This document shows positions 62,855 through 64,000 of a stretch of DNA of 64,000 nucleotides, in pieces; position 1 is the stretch's first letter, and every line of letters begins with the position of its first letter. The translations under genes were made by a program, and so were the position numbers. The DNA comes from Sclerotinia nivalis. Its lineage: Eukaryota; Ascomycota; Leotiomycetes; Helotiales; Sclerotiniaceae. Below the pieces are notes generated by a model, which saw nothing but the letters and a program-made list of their open reading frames with translations, was not told the DNA's origin and searched no databases. Location: contig JAPEIS010000007.1 in NCBI GenBank assembly GCA_029531795.1, positions 434,001 through 498,000 on the forward strand, read 5' to 3'.

Positions 62855-63652
62855 ATCGAACTAATATCAATGATAGCTTCAAGGGTTCGCTCCCTGCGCC
62901 AGGCTATCATGCAGTTTGGATGCAGCTCAATAGATACATGATGCTGCATACTGGATACGTTGAGCAATCAAGAGGACTTTTCGAGAGGGTATTTGGCAAA
63001 GGCTCCTTGAAGGATATTACTGCAGTTCCGGCAGCAACTTGAGCGACGTCGACGACAATGTTTTCGAATGTTTATCGGTTGGGCTTACAACGGAGCCAAT
63101 CAAAATTTACAAACCCAGGATCTATTCAACCAGCAAATTTGTACACTCGATGATAGACTTCGTGCTATATGGAGCTTTCTCTTCTTTGCAGAAAAATACT
63201 CTTTCGACGAACTTCAAGATGAAATCCTCCAGTTGCTCATAGACGCATGCAAGAAAGACGAATCACCGTTATGCATCCTTCATGCCCGCAAGTGCCACGA
63301 GAATACATCGCCAAAGTCGAAAACCAGAGTCTTCTTCATCGGCTTCATTGCTTTTGTTTTACAGAAACTTGACACAAAGGGAAATTGGAGGGAGAGGGAA
63401 GTTGCATTAAACTGCGATCTTGCACAAAGCAGTGAAGAAATCCTCGTTGACCTGCTTGATCTTCCAGAAGGTAGTAGCATCAGAAATTGGGATAAAAAGC
63501 TTTCGGGCCCGCACGAAGCATCGGCGTGTACTCATCACCAGCACGGACCGAAGAAAGCTTGTCCTCAAAAGAGTCCCAAGAACTCGAGCAGTGCAATGAG
63601 TTCTATGACTGTGTTGTTTGAAGATGACTGTGACTTTGACGGCGAAGTATGA
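62851..63652 (+). pseudogene. BTB/POZ family copy broken by two frame changes
   Basis: BTB-type sequence is spread over three frames. The first piece is SRGLFERVFGKGSLKDITAV up to about 63040. A shift gives LSDVDDNVF, and a second shift near 63063 gives RMFIGWAYNGANQN and the remaining open frame to 63652. The later part has the helical segment FFAEKYSFDELQDEILQLLI and a tail ACTHHQHGPKKACPQ, matching the C-x2-H-x-H-G-x4-C-P motif of paralogue B. The pieces line up in order with the intact BTB genes, so a former full-length copy is likely. An unusual intron hiding both shifts is not excluded. The start is uncertain. Confidence 0.7.
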
Positions 63653-64000
63653 GGTGATTGAGGTGATATTGATGACGCGGAAGCTAATTGAGATGAAGCG
63701 GTGGAAACATAAAGGCAGAGATATATAGGAAATGGTATATCAATGAATAAAAAATAACTATAAAGGAGAACATAATGCAGGAAACTTTGACCATTAGCAG
63801 GAGAAATTTGCCAGCATAAACATTGTGCATCAGTTCTTGCTGAATTGGGAAAGATAATAATAATTATTTCAAAAGAAAGAACAATCCATTGTAAGAATCT
63901 ACAACAATCATTTTGATGCACTTTCCAAATTTCCAATTTACGCAACAACAACTCATCAATATATATGAAAATATAATTCCATCAAGTACAAATGTCCCCT
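63653..64000. other. 3' flank of the BTB remnant, window end
   Basis: AT-rich, nothing recognised. Confidence 0.4.

Overview
The window looks like nuclear DNA of a filamentous ascomycete. Genes carry short introns (about 50-240 nt) with GT...AG ends and CTAAC/CTGAC-like branch sites. The transposons carry C-to-T type (RIP-like) decay, and the gene content (BTB families, DHA1 and YAT transporters, fungal F-box, PPR, LSm4) is typical. A Leotiomycete such as Botrytis, Sclerotinia or Monilinia is my best guess. That is inference from style and content, not from a marker gene.

Layout. 0.7-7.0 kb is a conserved core: a secreted/membrane histidine-rich protein (minus strand) diverges from LSM4, followed by a mitochondrial-type PPR protein. 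7-9.4 kb is non-coding and rich in G/A repeats. 9.37-10.17 kb is a foldback element with TA target duplications. 10.8-17.8 kb is a local family of BTB/POZ genes: three intact copies at 12.98, 14.48 and 16.63 kb and one decayed copy at 11.4 kb, plus a 121-bp solo LTR. A further decayed copy lies at 62.9-63.65 kb. The intact copies share one phase-2 intron position. 17.96-23.94 kb is a complete LINE (Gag-like ORF1, EN-RT-RNase H ORF2) flanked by a 13-bp target duplication. It landed about 120-130 bp upstream of the 16.6-kb BTB gene.

25.7-29.5 kb holds a large disordered protein of unknown function. 31.6-33.4 and 35.5-37.3 kb hold two DHA1-type MFS transporters on the minus strand. 40.3-41.5 kb holds a four-exon F-box gene that can only be seen by joining small exons. 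44.8-46.1 kb holds a more distant BTB-like protein. 46.4-56 kb is an AT-rich block occupied by a heavily mutated chromovirus-type Ty3/gypsy element. Its outer 163-bp LTRs are flanked by a GTAGT duplication, and it contains an extra internal LTR plus a repeated gag segment. 57.3-59.4 kb is a nine-exon amino-acid permease. 60.5-62.3 kb is a trypsin-fold protease-like protein with a GDSG serine motif.

The genes do not form a recognisable metabolic cluster. The coherent theme is a fast-evolving BTB family beside transposons. Two of its members are broken, two have lost a shared Cys/His tail, and one now has its upstream region cut off by a LINE. Exon boundaries were placed by hand from splice signals and codon phase. 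Boundaries of the long genes should be good to a base or two, but nothing here was checked against transcripts or databases.
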